Shown here: positions 41,582-49,756 of the stretch, piece after piece | How positions within the stretch are numbered: the stretch's first letter is position 1 | Layout: the number at the start of each line of letters is the position of its first letter | Assembly (NCBI GenBank): GCA_048268105.1 | Contig: JBLWWH010000006.1 | Location: forward strand, 89,354 to 153,353 | Direction: 5' to 3' | Source of the DNA: Profundicola sp048268105 | GTDB lineage: Bacteria > Bacteroidota > Bacteroidia > Flavobacteriales > Weeksellaceae | DNA: 64,000 nt | Notes under the pieces: generated by a model | Databases searched by the model: none | Told to the model about the DNA's origin: nothing | Seen by the model: the letters and a program-made list of their open reading frames with translations, nothing else | Made by a program: the position numbers and the translations under genes

Positions 41582-42028
41582 ATGATGAAAGATATCTACT
41601 CCGATGAATATTTTATGCGTATGGCCTTTCAAGAGGCGATGAACGCATATGAAGAAGATGAAATTCCTGTGGGTGCGGTTATTGTTTCCAATAATAGAAT
41701 TATAGCAAGAGCGCACAATTTAACGGAAACATTAACAGATGTGACAGCGCACGCAGAATTACAAGCCATAACTGCGGCTGCGGATTTTTTAGGAGGTAAA
41801 TATCTTAGAAATTGTACACTTTATGTCACTTTAGAGCCATGCAATATGTGTGCAGGCGCCTTATACTGGTCACAAATAGACAGAATTGTTTTCGGTGCAG
41901 AGGATTTACATCGTGGATATAGAAAATTCAATACGCCTTTGCATCCTCAAACAGAGGTTTCTTTTGGAATAATGGCAGAAGAATCGTCTAATTTAATCCA
42001 AGAGTTTTTTAAGAATAAAAGAAAGTAA
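41582..42028 (+). CDS. tadA: tRNA adenosine(34) deaminase
   Basis: Converts wobble adenosine to inosine in tRNA-Arg. The 148-residue protein has the zinc-site motifs HAELQA (about residues 60-65) and PCNMCAGA (about 90-97), plus EIPVGAVIV near the N-terminus. All zinc ligands and the catalytic glutamate are present. It starts immediately after the glycosyltransferase stop. A weak dyad (ATAAGAG / CTCTTAT, 42050-42083) follows, without a clear T run. Confidence 0.93.
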   Translation: MMKDIYSDEYFMRMAFQEAMNAYEEDEIPVGAVIVSNNRIIARAHNLTETLTDVTAHAELQAITAAADFLGGKYLRNCTLYVTLEPCNMCAGALYWSQIDRIVFGAEDLHRGYRKFNTPLHPQTEVSFGIMAEESSNLIQEFFKNKRK

Positions 42029-42148
42029 ATATCGGGACTTAAAGCATTGTATAAGAGCTTAAAGCATTATAATTACTCTTATAGCTATAATCTCGCTGCA
42101 TTCATTGTTTTATTAGCCTTAAATTATGTAATAAATAACCTTATTCAA

Positions 42149-42688
42149 TTACTCAGCTTCTTTCTCTAAATCGGGATAAAATAATGCTTTTAGCTCGGTA
42201 GCATCATTGGGAGACATGCGTCTGGCGACTACCAAACTCAATTGTTTTCTTCTCAATGCAGCATCATATCTCTCGTGTTCTTCTACAGATTGAGGTACAA
42301 TCGGCGGAACTGGAATAGGCTTATTCTCTTCGTTCACCGCCACAAAAGTATAAATCCCTTGATTGGTTTTAATCGTTTCCCCTGTAGTGGGATCTTCTAA
42401 CCATACATCAGAAATTATTTCCATAGATGAATTAAAAGCTCTAGAAACTTTAGCTTCTATCTTAACAATACTTCCCACAGGAATGGGGTGTATAAAGCTT
42501 ACTTGATTCACAGAGGCAGTAACAACTCTATGGGTTTCGGCATGTCGTCTGGCTGAAATAGAACAAGCTTTGTCCATTCTGGATAGCAATTCACCACCAA
42601 ACATGTTTTCTAAATAATTCGTCTCACTTGGTAACACGATGTTAGTCATTATCGTAAGTGTATCGTTGGGAGTCTTGTGCTTGTCCAT
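42149..42688 (-). CDS. Acyl-CoA thioesterase, hotdog fold
   Basis: A 179-residue hotdog thioesterase of the YciA/BFIT group that cleaves acyl-CoA. Signature: ENMFGGELLSRMDKACSISARRHA (with the catalytic-helix residues after MFGG), SVNQVSFIHPIPVGSIVKIEA, and GIYTFVAVNEENKPIPVP. Length is typical for single-hotdog members. Convergent with tadA. Chain-length specificity is unknown. Confidence 0.88.
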   Translation of the reverse strand: MDKHKTPNDTLTIMTNIVLPSETNYLENMFGGELLSRMDKACSISARRHAETHRVVTASVNQVSFIHPIPVGSIVKIEAKVSRAFNSSMEIISDVWLEDPTTGETIKTNQGIYTFVAVNEENKPIPVPPIVPQSVEEHERYDAALRRKQLSLVVARRMSPNDATELKALFYPDLEKEAE

Positions 42689-42774
42689 AAAAAAACCTTT
42701 GCAATTTGAGTTTGCAAAGGTCTTAAATTTTATTGAATTAGTTTGGATTCTTTAGCTTAGAAATCCCAACCTTA

Positions 42775-43776
42775 TTATGGACGCATAAATACGTCTTTTC
42801 CTTTTTTCTCTAACTCTCTTTTGTAATTTGCAGCCTCTGTAACATCATGGAAAGTATCATAGGCAACCATAAAATAATTACCTACTTTTCCAATGATTAC
42901 AGCTCTATCATAACCTTGTCGTTTTAACTTGGCTTGGTGTTCCATAGCACGAGAATAGATTTTGAATGAACCACCAATCACTTGATATTTCTTAACCGAT
43001 AAATCTAACTCCGTGGATGATGCATCTACTGAACTAACTACATCTGTAGTAATAATTTCTTCTAAAGTAGAATTCGTCGCTTCAGTGGTATTTGATTCGC
43101 CAGTTTCATTAATAGGAGTAATAGCTATAACATTATTGTCGATGTCATTTACATCAATGATTGGTGCAACGGGAGTTTCGTTAACACTTTCTACAACATT
43201 ATTAGCATTTAATAAAGGTAAAACACTACTTAACTGATTTTGAACAAGATTTTGGTTAGCTAAGAAACTAGATCCACCCACCAAAAATGCAAAACCAATG
43301 GCAGCAGCATATGAAACCCATGCATTAGCCTTTCTAGGAGTTGCCACTTCTTTTTCTTCTCTCAAAATATACTTACCTCTCAGGGAAGATAAACCAAAGC
43401 TCTCTAAAGCAAAATTTTGATGCTCTGATGGCTCAAATTCTATCACATTATTTTTGATAGTTAATGTTCCTAAATCAGAAATTGTTAATATTTGATTATT
43501 ATCTAAAGTCGCTTTCCACTGAGCTACTTCTTTCTCAATTTGCTCTATGGCTTCTTGATAAGATAAAGCATTATTTTTAGCGAATTCATTGGCTAATAAT
43601 CCATCGGTGTGAACCAAATCACTATTAAATCCAACCATTTTCTTTGGTGGATCAAATTTGTAGTCAATCGGATGGAAAATGGCACTTTTTCTTTTTGCAA
43701 CAAAACCACCGAAATCGGGTACGATTACACAATCATAACGGTACAGTAAACTCTTGATAGTATTCTCCATGTTCAT
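42775..43776 (-). CDS. HU-like and SPOR domain fusion protein
   Basis: A 333-residue protein with three parts. Residues about 1-125 contain two HU/CCDC81-like domains (LLYRYDCVIVPDFGGFVAKR; QILTISDLGTLTIKNNVIEF). One membrane helix follows at about 172-192 (WVSYAAAIGFAFLVGGSSFL). After a serine/threonine/asparagine-rich linker comes a SPOR domain (KKYQVIGGSFKIYSRAMEHQ ... GYDRAVIIGKVGNYFMVAYDTF). SPOR domains bind denuded peptidoglycan at the division site; HU-like domains often bind DNA. The fusion could connect the nucleoid and the septum; this is inference. Start 43776 or 43770 (MENTIK). Confidence 0.85.
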   Translation of the reverse strand: MNMENTIKSLLYRYDCVIVPDFGGFVAKRKSAIFHPIDYKFDPPKKMVGFNSDLVHTDGLLANEFAKNNALSYQEAIEQIEKEVAQWKATLDNNQILTISDLGTLTIKNNVIEFEPSEHQNFALESFGLSSLRGKYILREEKEVATPRKANAWVSYAAAIGFAFLVGGSSFLANQNLVQNQLSSVLPLLNANNVVESVNETPVAPIIDVNDIDNNVIAITPINETGESNTTEATNSTLEEIITTDVVSSVDASSTELDLSVKKYQVIGGSFKIYSRAMEHQAKLKRQGYDRAVIIGKVGNYFMVAYDTFHDVTEAANYKRELEKKGKDVFMRP

Positions 43777-43781
43777 AATAA

Positions 43782-43789
43782 CAAAAATA
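43782..43789 (-). promoter_or_regulatory. -7 promoter box for the HU-SPOR gene
   Basis: On the minus strand TATTTTTG ends 5 bases before the ATG at 43776, implying a leaderless or very short-leader mRNA. Confidence 0.55.
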
Positions 43790-43921
43790 GGTAATTTATA
43801 GTTAGTTCAAAACTCTTCTTAAAATAGATATTAACATATAAGTAACAAATATTATGGTTTAATATACATAATTTCAATGAATTACGTAGAGATTGGTTTA
43901 AATTGTTGAAAAAATAGGAGC

Positions 43922-44039
43922 GAAGCCCGCGATAAGGATATGGAGGACTTGGTATTGTTGTACTAATTAATTTTTAAGAGTTTAGATGTAAAAACTTTAC
44001 TGAAAAGCTGAAAAACGAAGATGTTTGACACAACAATAC
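43922..44039. repeat. Structured tandem element, unit A
   Basis: Leader GAAGCCCGCGATA (43922-43934), then a 10-bp closing stem GTATTGTTGT (43952-43961) / ACAACAATAC (44030-44039) around a 68-base interior. The interior holds, in order, AATTAATTTT (43965), AAAACTTTA (43991), GAAAAGCT (44002) and GAAGATG (44017), all shared with unit B. An outer GGAG/CTCC pair (43942-43945 / 44044-44047) may extend the stem. There is no coding frame. See unit B and the findings. Confidence 0.7.
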
Positions 44040-44040
44040 G

Positions 44041-44152
44041 GAACTCCGCAATAGCCTGGTTTTGATTTTATCGTTTATTTGAATTAATTTTAGAAGCAAA
44101 ACTTTAAGGTTTGATAGAAAAGCTAAGCAGAAGATGATTTATAAAATCAAAA
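44041..44152. repeat. Structured tandem element, unit B
   Basis: Leader GAACTCCGCAATA (44041-44053; 10 of 13 match unit A), then a 12-bp perfect stem TTTTGATTTTAT (44060-44071) / ATAAAATCAAAA (44141-44152) around a 69-base interior with the same four blocks at 44082, 44098, 44117 and 44130. The stem sequence differs completely from unit A. The unit ends 27 bases before the dprA ATG. The rest of the 403-base gap (43777-43921) shows nothing definite. Confidence 0.7.
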
Positions 44153-44168
44153 ATCGCCCAAAATAATT

Positions 44169-44176
44169 TATATTTG
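44169..44176 (+). promoter_or_regulatory. Possible -7 box at the dprA start
   Basis: TATATTTG matches the consensus; it contains the in-frame TTG at 44174 and ends 3 bases before ATG 44180. Use would imply a leaderless dprA transcript. Confidence 0.4.
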
Positions 44177-44179
44177 AAT

Positions 44180-45280
44180 ATGCAAGTTCAAGAAAAACAG
44201 GCTTTAATGGCCCTAACGTATGTTAATAAATTAGGAACTAAATCGGTTCAGGCCTTGTTGGCAGTTTATGAAACGGCCAGTGAAGTTTGGAAATTGAGCA
44301 CGAGAGAGAAGAACTCCATTAAGGGTTTAACGCCAGAAATGGTAGATCAAATTGGGTCCAAAGAAATATGGGATTTAGCAGCAAAGGAAATGGAGTTTTG
44401 TGAGGAGCATGATATTCAGATTGTTAGTATTTTCGAAAATGAATATTCCAAACAATTGAAAGAATGTTCAGATGCTCCTTTTATTACTTTTAAGCGTGGA
44501 AACTATAATCTAAATCAAGGGAAATATGTTTCTATCGTCGGAACACGTAAAATGACTTCTCGAGGAAAGGATTTTATACATGAATTAGTAGCGGGTTTTA
44601 AGAATGAACCTATCACGATTGTGAGTGGTTTGGCTTTGGGTGTTGATGCGGAGACGCATAAAGCTGCCATAGAAAACGGACTTCCCACTATTGGTGTTTT
44701 AGCACATGGAGTTAACCAAATCTTTCCTAAAACCAATGAAAGAATCGGTCGAATAATGATGGAGAATGGAGGTTTGTTTTCAGAATTCTCAACTTTTCAT
44801 GTACCAGAGCCTGAAAATTTCTTAAGAAGGAATAGAATTATTGCTGGATTGTGTGAAGCAACAATTATTATAGAATCTGCAATTGCTGGTGGTGCCATGA
44901 GTACTGCTACTCACGCAAATAATTATAATAGAGATGTTTTTGCACTTTCTGGTAGACCGAATGACGCCACAGCTATAGGATGTCATCATTTAATTAAAAA
45001 TCATAAAGCCTTTTTATTAACAGAAGCAGCAGATGTTTTAAATTACTTGAACATAACGCCGCGAAAAACTGAAAAAGTGGTGCAAAAGGAGCTCTTTATT
45101 TCTCTGAGTGAGCCAGAAAAGGCCTTATACGATTTATTGAAAAAGAATGGGAAATTGCATATTGATAAGATAGCGCTAGATATGCGAATGCCAACTTATC
45201 ATTTGATGCCAATTTTATTGGATTTGGAGTTAAAGAATTTAATTTCACCTTTACCTGGAAAATATTATGATTTGAACTAA
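44180..45280 (+). CDS. dprA: DNA-processing protein DprA
   Basis: DprA binds incoming single-stranded DNA and loads RecA during transformation. The 366-residue protein starts at ATG 44180 (MQVQEKQALMALTYVN). The N-terminal helical part is followed by the Rossmann-like core with VGTRKMTSRGKDFI, TIVSGLALGVDAETHKAAI, VLAHGVNQIFPKTN, FLRRNRIIAGL and SGRPNDATAIGCHHLI. The C-terminal winged-helix-like domain is present (SEPEKALYDLLKKNGKLHID). No other competence gene is nearby. Confidence 0.93.
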   Translation: MQVQEKQALMALTYVNKLGTKSVQALLAVYETASEVWKLSTREKNSIKGLTPEMVDQIGSKEIWDLAAKEMEFCEEHDIQIVSIFENEYSKQLKECSDAPFITFKRGNYNLNQGKYVSIVGTRKMTSRGKDFIHELVAGFKNEPITIVSGLALGVDAETHKAAIENGLPTIGVLAHGVNQIFPKTNERIGRIMMENGGLFSEFSTFHVPEPENFLRRNRIIAGLCEATIIIESAIAGGAMSTATHANNYNRDVFALSGRPNDATAIGCHHLIKNHKAFLLTEAADVLNYLNITPRKTEKVVQKELFISLSEPEKALYDLLKKNGKLHIDKIALDMRMPTYHLMPILLDLELKNLISPLPGKYYDLN

Positions 45281-45286
45281 ATAAGC

Positions 45287-45294
45287 TATTTTTG
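45287..45294 (+). promoter_or_regulatory. -7 promoter box for ctlX
   Basis: TATTTTTG ends 4 bases before the ctlX ATG at 45299 and lies just after the dprA stop. Confidence 0.5.
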
Positions 45295-45298
45295 CAAA

Positions 45299-46228
45299 AT
45301 GAAACAAAGTACCAATACAATTTTGATGATAGAGCCTGTTGCATTTTATTTTAATGCTGAAACAGCTACCAATAATTATTTTCAACAAAAACCATCTGAA
45401 AGTCAAGAAGAGATTCAAGCGAAAGCATTGGCTGAATTTAATGATATGGTTAATTTGTTGCGCGATAATGGAATCAATGTAATCACCATAAAAGATACTT
45501 TAAATCCACATACGCCAGATTCAATTTTTCCGAATAACTGGATTTCTATGCATGATGATGCAACTGTTGGTTTGTATCCTATGTATGCAGAAAACAGACG
45601 TACCGAACGTAGGGAAGATATTTTAGAAGAATTAGAAAAAAATGGATTCGAGATTTCAACCATAATCGATTATTCATCGGCAGAGGAGGAGGAAATCTTC
45701 TTAGAAGGTACTGGAAGCCTAATTCTAGACAGGGAGAATCGCTTTGCTTATGTTTGTCTATCCGATAGATCAGATGAAGGATTAGTTATCGAATTTTGTG
45801 AAGATTTTGAGTATACGCCGATAATCTTCACTGCTAATCAAACTGTAAATGGAGAACGCTTACCAATTTACCATACCAACGTAATGATGTGTGTTGCAGA
45901 TAAATACGTTGTAATTTGCTTAGATACGATTGATAGTAAAAGTGAGCGTAAAATGGTGATTGAAACCATCAAGGGTAGCGGAAAAGAAATCATTAAAATT
46001 ACAGAGGCTCAAATGCATCAGTTCGCTGGAAATATGCTTCAGGTAAACAATGGCAAAGATACTTTCTTAGCCATGTCTAAATCAGCATATGATTCATTAA
46101 CCGAGGATCAAGTTGCGCAGATTGAGAAATTTGATAAAATTCTTGCACCTGCGATTCCAACGATCGAAACTTTGGGTGGTGGAAGTGTAAGATGTATGAT
46201 GGCAGAGGTTTTCTTACCAAAAGAATGA
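45299..46228 (+). CDS. ctlX: CtlX-type citrulline hydrolase / amidinotransferase-fold protein
   Basis: A 309-residue member of the guanidino-group modifying superfamily. Catalytic features: TPDSIFPNNWISMHDD (substrate/acid residues), LEGTGSLILDRENR, the histidine in IYHTNVMMCVADKY, and the nucleophilic cysteine in GGGSVRCMMAEVFLP near the C-terminus. Sequence and length match the CtlX group, described as citrulline-utilisation hydrolase producing ornithine; dimethylarginine hydrolases are close relatives, so substrate is not certain. Terminator at 46253-46279. Confidence 0.8.
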   Translation: MKQSTNTILMIEPVAFYFNAETATNNYFQQKPSESQEEIQAKALAEFNDMVNLLRDNGINVITIKDTLNPHTPDSIFPNNWISMHDDATVGLYPMYAENRRTERREDILEELEKNGFEISTIIDYSSAEEEEIFLEGTGSLILDRENRFAYVCLSDRSDEGLVIEFCEDFEYTPIIFTANQTVNGERLPIYHTNVMMCVADKYVVICLDTIDSKSERKMVIETIKGSGKEIIKITEAQMHQFAGNMLQVNNGKDTFLAMSKSAYDSLTEDQVAQIEKFDKILAPAIPTIETLGGGSVRCMMAEVFLPKE

Positions 46229-46252
46229 TTGGAATTAAGTTTTTAAAATATA

Positions 46253-46279
46253 GAAAGGTCACATGAGGTGGCCTTTTTC
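46253..46279 (+). terminator. Terminator of ctlX
   Basis: AAAGGTCAC and GTGGCCTTT pair with one G-T wobble around a short loop, followed by T residues. Confidence 0.75.
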
Positions 46280-46331
46280 TTTATGCTTATGGCTCCAGCA
46301 TTGTACTTATCAATTATCGGGAAGAATCTTC

Positions 46332-46568
46332 TTATTCTTCCCAATATATTGCACGCTGAGGCTTTAGGCTATCCCTGAACTCCAGCATATCTTTCTCCAT
46401 AATAACCATCGTAGCCACGGCATAGGAATCATTGATGGCTTCAGAGCCTACCTGCTTTAAGGGATAATCCTGTTTTTCCACATATTCATTGAGATGTATG
46501 GCATGATGTTCTGCTGTTTTTTTGGCGTCGGGACCTCTAAATTCCCAGATTAATTGAATTTTTTTCAT
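46332..46568 (-). CDS. Small conserved hypothetical protein
   Basis: A 78-residue cytoplasmic protein, KKIQLIWEFRGPDAKKTAEHHAIHL then AVATMVIMEKDMLEFRDSL. The pattern (short strand, helix with histidines, strand, helix) resembles a small ferredoxin-like fold. I believe similar proteins occur in other flavobacteria but do not know a function. Monocistronic, downstream of the SSS transporter on the same strand? No: it is separated from it by 94 bases and lies 3' to nothing else on the minus strand. Confidence 0.65.
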   Translation of the reverse strand: MKKIQLIWEFRGPDAKKTAEHHAIHLNEYVEKQDYPLKQVGSEAINDSYAVATMVIMEKDMLEFRDSLKPQRAIYWEE

Positions 46569-46662
46569 TTGTTTGTTTTTCGGAGTAAATCAACATTAAA
46601 CTAAATCAGAATTGACTTTAAATTTGGTTGATTTTCATGTTTTTATAAAACTTATTTTTGAT

Positions 46663-48144
46663 TTATTTTAATGATTTAGATGGTATAAATTTAAACAATA
46701 ATAAGAGTAATATGGTAATAAGCGCACCTGTAAATATGGTTAAGAAACCAATATTAAAACCATAGGTATCATGAAGGTAATTATTCATAAAATAGGCAAT
46801 TACAGGTGTTGTCAAACAAGCGACTGGAACCGTCCAATCGTTTAATTTTATTTTGGTGAAAATCCCTAATAAAAATAAGCCCAATAAAGGGGAATAAGTA
46901 TATCCTGCTAATCCAAAGATTAAATCAAACACATTATCACCTGAATTTTGGAAGGCTAAAATAATTAAGAGCATCACCAAACTAAATCCTATATGAGTGA
47001 TGGTTTTTAATTGAGTAGGATTTTTCCTTTTTTCTATGCCCAAGAAATCATAACAAAATGAGGTAGTAAGCGCGGTTAGAGCTGAATCTACACTGGAGAA
47101 AGCAGCAGCAGCTGTACCTAATACAAACATAATAGATGCAAAGACTCCAAAATGATTTAAAGTTAAATAAGGCAGAACTTTATCCGTGGCAATGGCAGTA
47201 ACCATCTCTCCGTTTTGTTCAAATGTTTTAGTAGGAAGTTCAATGCCATTTACATCCGCAAAAAGAAATAACATCATCCCTAAGAATAAAAATAAAATTT
47301 GAGCAATTCCAACGGAAAAACTAAATACAAAAGTGTTTTTCTGTGCTTCTCTAACGTTTTTACAAGTTAAACTTTTTTGCATCATATTCTGATCTAATCC
47401 CATCATGGCCATTGCGATTAAGATTCCTGCGATAAATTGTTTCCAAAAATAGGTACCTGACTTAACATCGCCGTCGTACCATTTCCAGTAACCTTTTTCG
47501 GTGCCTAACTCCACAATTTCTCCAAATCCAAGTTGCATTTTAGAAAATATCACCCAAACAATGGATAAAGCAGCCAATAATAAAAAAGTGGTTTGTAATA
47601 AATCTGTCCAAACTATAGTTTTGATACCTGCCTTAAAGGTGTATAAAAAGATTAAAATTAAAAACAACACAGCCAACCACCACATGTGGGAATTGTCTAA
47701 ATCAAATAAAACTTGTAAGATCTTAATGGCCAATAACATCCTTAAACCTGCTCCAAAAGACTGGGAAACCAAAAAGAAAAAGGATCCAGTTTTATACGAA
47801 AACCATCCAAATCGATTCTCTAAATAGGAGTATATAGAGACGAGTTTGAGTTTATAATAGAGCGGAATTAATACAAAAGTAATGAAGAGATAGCCCACCA
47901 TATTCCCGACAAAAAACTGTGCAGCAAAGAATCCTTTGGTTTGAACACTCCCTGGAATGGAAACAAAAGTCACCGCCGATAGAGCAGCACCAATCATTCC
48001 ATAAGAAACAACCAACCATGGAGATTGATTATTACCTGTAAAAAAAGAAGCTTTGTCTGATTTTCGCCCTGTTAAATAAGCAATGATTAATAAAACACAA
48101 AAATATCCTGCAATTAATAATGCAATGGAGGTGGGTGTTAACAT
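46663..48144 (-). CDS. Sodium:solute symporter (SSS family)
   Basis: A 493-residue inner-membrane protein with about 13 helices. Family features: FFTGNNQSPWLVVSYGMIGAALSAVTFVSIPG at the N-terminus, including the SSS helix-1 region, GAGLRMLLAIKI, WTDLLQTTFLLLAAL and the Na+-site region ASIMFVLGTAAAAFSSVDSALTALTTSFCYDF. The solute is unknown (sugar, amino acid or other carboxylate). It would draw on the Na+ gradient generated by Nqr. A single gene between ctlX/hypothetical and recR. Confidence 0.9.
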   Translation of the reverse strand: MLTPTSIALLIAGYFCVLLIIAYLTGRKSDKASFFTGNNQSPWLVVSYGMIGAALSAVTFVSIPGSVQTKGFFAAQFFVGNMVGYLFITFVLIPLYYKLKLVSIYSYLENRFGWFSYKTGSFFFLVSQSFGAGLRMLLAIKILQVLFDLDNSHMWWLAVLFLILIFLYTFKAGIKTIVWTDLLQTTFLLLAALSIVWVIFSKMQLGFGEIVELGTEKGYWKWYDGDVKSGTYFWKQFIAGILIAMAMMGLDQNMMQKSLTCKNVREAQKNTFVFSFSVGIAQILFLFLGMMLFLFADVNGIELPTKTFEQNGEMVTAIATDKVLPYLTLNHFGVFASIMFVLGTAAAAFSSVDSALTALTTSFCYDFLGIEKRKNPTQLKTITHIGFSLVMLLIILAFQNSGDNVFDLIFGLAGYTYSPLLGLFLLGIFTKIKLNDWTVPVACLTTPVIAYFMNNYLHDTYGFNIGFLTIFTGALITILLLLLFKFIPSKSLK

Positions 48145-48234
48145 AAAATTGAATTAGATTCAAATATAAAAATATTATCGGTTCTAGTTTCAGCTAAAAA
48201 ATTTAATATATACGAGCTTTGCTTCAAATTTAAT

Positions 48235-48268
48235 TTTGCAATAGAAATACAAACATTCTTTATCTTTG
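48235..48268 (+). promoter_or_regulatory. Promoter of recR
   Basis: TTTG (48235-48238) and TATCTTTG (48261-48268), 22-base spacing. The in-frame TTG at 48266 is part of the -7 box; ATG 48275 is the likely start. Confidence 0.65.
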
Positions 48269-48274
48269 TCTACT

Positions 48275-48886
48275 ATGCAATATCCTAGCAGAATTTTAGA
48301 AAAAGCCGTTGACGAAATCTCACAACTTCCGGGAATTGGAAAGCGTACAGCTTTGCGTTTAGCTTTACAAATGCTCAAAAAACCAACTTCTCAAACAGAG
48401 AGTCTTGCCAAATCTTTGGTGAATTTGGTAAATGATATTCAGTATTGTAAAAAGTGTCATGCGATTTGCGATAGCGAGTTATGTGAAGTTTGTAGTAATC
48501 CGATGCGCAATCATGATTTGATTTGTGTGGTAGAGGATATTCGAGATGTAATGGCCATTGAAAACACCAGTCAGTACAAGGGAGTTTATCATGTTCTGGG
48601 TGGTAAAATATCGCCAATGGATGGTATTGGACCACAGCAGCTAAAAATAGATTCTTTGGTGAAGCGAGCAACTGATGCTAAAGAGATTATTCTAGCGCTA
48701 AGTAGCACCATGGAAGGTGATACCACGATGTTTTACTTGTATAAAGTTTTAAAAGATACAGAGGTTACTCTTACTACAATCGCCAGAGGAATCGGTATTG
48801 GCGACGAATTAGAATATACAGATGATGTGACATTGGTTCAGTCTATTCAACGTAGAGTTCCTTATGCTGCATCTTTATCTAATTAA
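48275..48886 (+). CDS. recR: Recombination mediator RecR
   Basis: RecR works with RecF/RecO to load RecA at DNA gaps. The 203-residue protein (ATG 48275, MQYPSRILEKAVDEI) has the helix-hairpin-helix LPGIGKRTALRLALQML, the zinc-finger cysteines CKKCHAICDSELCEVC, and the Toprim domain (LICVVEDIRDVMAIENT; YHVLGGKISPMDGIGP; STMEGDTTMFYL). Everything expected is present. The following glycosyltransferase starts at the base after the stop. Confidence 0.95.
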   Translation: MQYPSRILEKAVDEISQLPGIGKRTALRLALQMLKKPTSQTESLAKSLVNLVNDIQYCKKCHAICDSELCEVCSNPMRNHDLICVVEDIRDVMAIENTSQYKGVYHVLGGKISPMDGIGPQQLKIDSLVKRATDAKEIILALSSTMEGDTTMFYLYKVLKDTEVTLTTIARGIGIGDELEYTDDVTLVQSIQRRVPYAASLSN

Positions 48887-49717
48887 ATGAAAATATCTGT
48901 TATTATTGTTAGTTACAATGCGATGGATTTTTTGGTGAAATGCTTAGATTCGCTCCAAAAGCATTTGCCAGAAGATTCAGAGGTTATTGTATTCGATAAT
49001 AATTCACCTGATCGAGAAATTGAAAACATAGCACAGCAATATCCGTCGATGCAGTTTGTCTTACATTCCGAAAATCTCGGATTTGGGAGGGCCAATAACA
49101 AGGCAGTAAGTCAAGCAAAAGGCGAATGGGTTTTAATATTAAATCCCGATACCATTGTTGATGAAGATTTTTTTCCTGCTTTACTAAATTATGCAGTATC
49201 AGTGGAGAAATTAGGAGCGATTGGAGTGCGAATGCTTGATGGCAATGGGGATTTTTTGCCTGAAAGTAAACGTAATATTCCTTCGCCATATACTTCTTTT
49301 TCTAAGTTGTTTTCTTGGTTTAATGGAGTTGGCAAGACGTACTACAACCAAGAACTTAAGCCTAATGAGAACGGCAAAATCGAGATTTTATCGGGTGCAT
49401 GTATGTTCATGAAAAAAGAAATCTATGAGGAAGTAGGTGGTTTCGATGAGCGATATTTTATGTATGGAGAAGATATAGACTTAAGTTATAGCTTGCTCAA
49501 CTTGGGATATCAAAATTATTATTTAGGTGAAGTTTATATCACACATTTTAAAGGAGAAAGCACCGTAAAAGATCAGAAATATCTCAAAAATTTTTACGGC
49601 GCTATGGAAATATTTATCGAGAAATATTATAAACCAAAAAATCCATTGCTATATTATACCATGCTGGCTGGATTGAAATTAAAATATGGAATCGAAAGGC
49701 TGAAATTAAAAAAATAG
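48887..49717 (+). CDS. Family 2 glycosyltransferase (rhamnosyltransferase-like)
   Basis: A 276-residue GT-A enzyme: KISVIIVSYNAMDFLVKCLDSL, EVIVFDNNSPDREI, GFGRANNKAVSQAKGEWVLILNPDTIV (NPDT as the DXD), ILSGACMFMKKEIYEEVGGFDERYFMYGEDIDLSYSL. This matches the GT2 group with the C-terminal GTx domain that includes rhamnosyltransferases. No membrane helices. It begins directly after recR, perhaps translationally coupled. Acceptor is unknown. Confidence 0.87.
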   Translation: MKISVIIVSYNAMDFLVKCLDSLQKHLPEDSEVIVFDNNSPDREIENIAQQYPSMQFVLHSENLGFGRANNKAVSQAKGEWVLILNPDTIVDEDFFPALLNYAVSVEKLGAIGVRMLDGNGDFLPESKRNIPSPYTSFSKLFSWFNGVGKTYYNQELKPNENGKIEILSGACMFMKKEIYEEVGGFDERYFMYGEDIDLSYSLLNLGYQNYYLGEVYITHFKGESTVKDQKYLKNFYGAMEIFIEKYYKPKNPLLYYTMLAGLKLKYGIERLKLKK

Positions 49718-49756
49718 CTTACTCAATCATCTATCTAGTTATAATTTTATATTTAA

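Noticed and set aside
42038..42083. Direct repeat CTTAAAGCATT (two copies) with an ATAAGAG/CTCTTAT dyad after tadA
   Set aside because: Short, AT-rich, and without a T run; not enough to call a terminator or a repeat family.
43922..44152. Integron attC sites
   Set aside because: The paired hairpins suggested attC, but there are no core GTTRRRY/RYYYAAC sites, no gene cassettes and no integrase, and the conserved part is inside the stem.
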